Source: an uncultured Actinomycetes bacterium (GTDB taxonomy: Bacteria > Actinomycetota > Actinomycetes > Nanopelagicales > Nanopelagicaceae). Taken from it: a stretch of DNA of 13,046 nucleotides. The position numbers were made by a program, and so were the translations under genes. The notes beneath the pieces were generated by a model. That model searched no databases and was not told where the DNA came from. It saw only the letters and a list, made by a program, of their open reading frames with translations. Location: assembly GCA_903820565.1 (NCBI GenBank), contig CAIJHZ010000121.1:1-13046 (forward strand), read 5' to 3'. Shown piece after piece: positions 13,037 to 13,046 of the stretch (position 1 is its first letter; each line of letters begins with the position of its first letter).

Positions 13037-13046
13037 ATGGCAGAAG
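13037..13046 (+). CDS. rplY: Ribosomal protein L25 (Ctc), first codons only
   Basis: Only ATG GCA GAA and one more base are visible (Met-Ala-Glu). The assignment rests on the conserved actinobacterial order glmU, prs, rplY, pth, on the strong AGGAG at 13025-13029 seven bases before the ATG, and on a leader that resembles the L25 target in 5S rRNA. The protein would bind 5S rRNA in the 50S subunit; most actinobacterial members also have the longer C-terminal Ctc domain, which cannot be checked here. Confidence 0.6.

Noticed and set aside
1..13046. CRISPR array, insertion sequence, integrase or phage gene
   Set aside because: No regularly spaced repeats, transposase or integrase motifs, or long terminal inverted repeats are visible. 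Apart from the small gap at 10207-10357 the window is ordinary core-genome sequence.

Overview
The window looks like chromosomal housekeeping DNA of an actinobacterium with a small, moderately AT-rich genome. The gene order moeA/glp, rimJ, sepX-like membrane gene, pmt (opposite strand), rsmI, metG, tatD, rsmA(ksgA), ispE, then glmU, prs, rplY is the actinobacterial order known from Mycobacterium and Streptomyces. The modest G+C, very tight spacing (4-base overlaps, convergent stops that abut, a 21-base divergent gap) and the lack of an rpfB gene between tatD and rsmA suggest a streamlined lineage. Freshwater planktonic Nanopelagicales (acI group) is my best guess; this is inference, not a marker-gene assignment.

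Region 1 (1-1574) holds the 3' end of a MoeA/gephyrin-family gene, an N-acetyltransferase of the RimJ type, and a three-helix membrane protein matching the SepX/GLPR divisome family. Together they resemble the actinobacterial gephyrin-like/receptor module of cell division. Region 2 (1575-2873, minus strand) is a protein O-mannosyltransferase that meets the membrane gene stop to stop. Region 3 (2895-7941) is a plus-strand operon for translation and core metabolism: rsmI and rsmA modify 16S rRNA, metG charges tRNA-Met, tatD is a metal-dependent nuclease, and ispE makes isoprenoid precursors. Region 4 (7942-10206) is a two-gene MacB-type ABC exporter with its own promoter region and a small inverted repeat. 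Region 5 (10207-10478) has no intact protein gene. It holds a G+C-richer stretch that looks like a frameshifted coding remnant, a clear tRNA-Gln(UUG), and a promoter for glmU. Region 6 (10479-13046) is glmU (UDP-GlcNAc synthesis), prs (PRPP synthesis), a structured 5' leader, and the first codons of rplY (ribosomal protein L25/Ctc).

Most genes serve translation, envelope precursors and cell division. The two most interesting signals are regulatory. First, most genes without a Shine-Dalgarno sequence carry a TANNNT hexamer 6 to 8 bases before the start codon, as expected for leaderless transcripts. Second, the leader before rplY can fold into a long stem, contains a stretch resembling the L25-binding loop E strand of 5S rRNA, and has a CUCCU/U-tract able to pair with the rplY ribosome binding site. 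This suggests an autoregulatory switch for L25.
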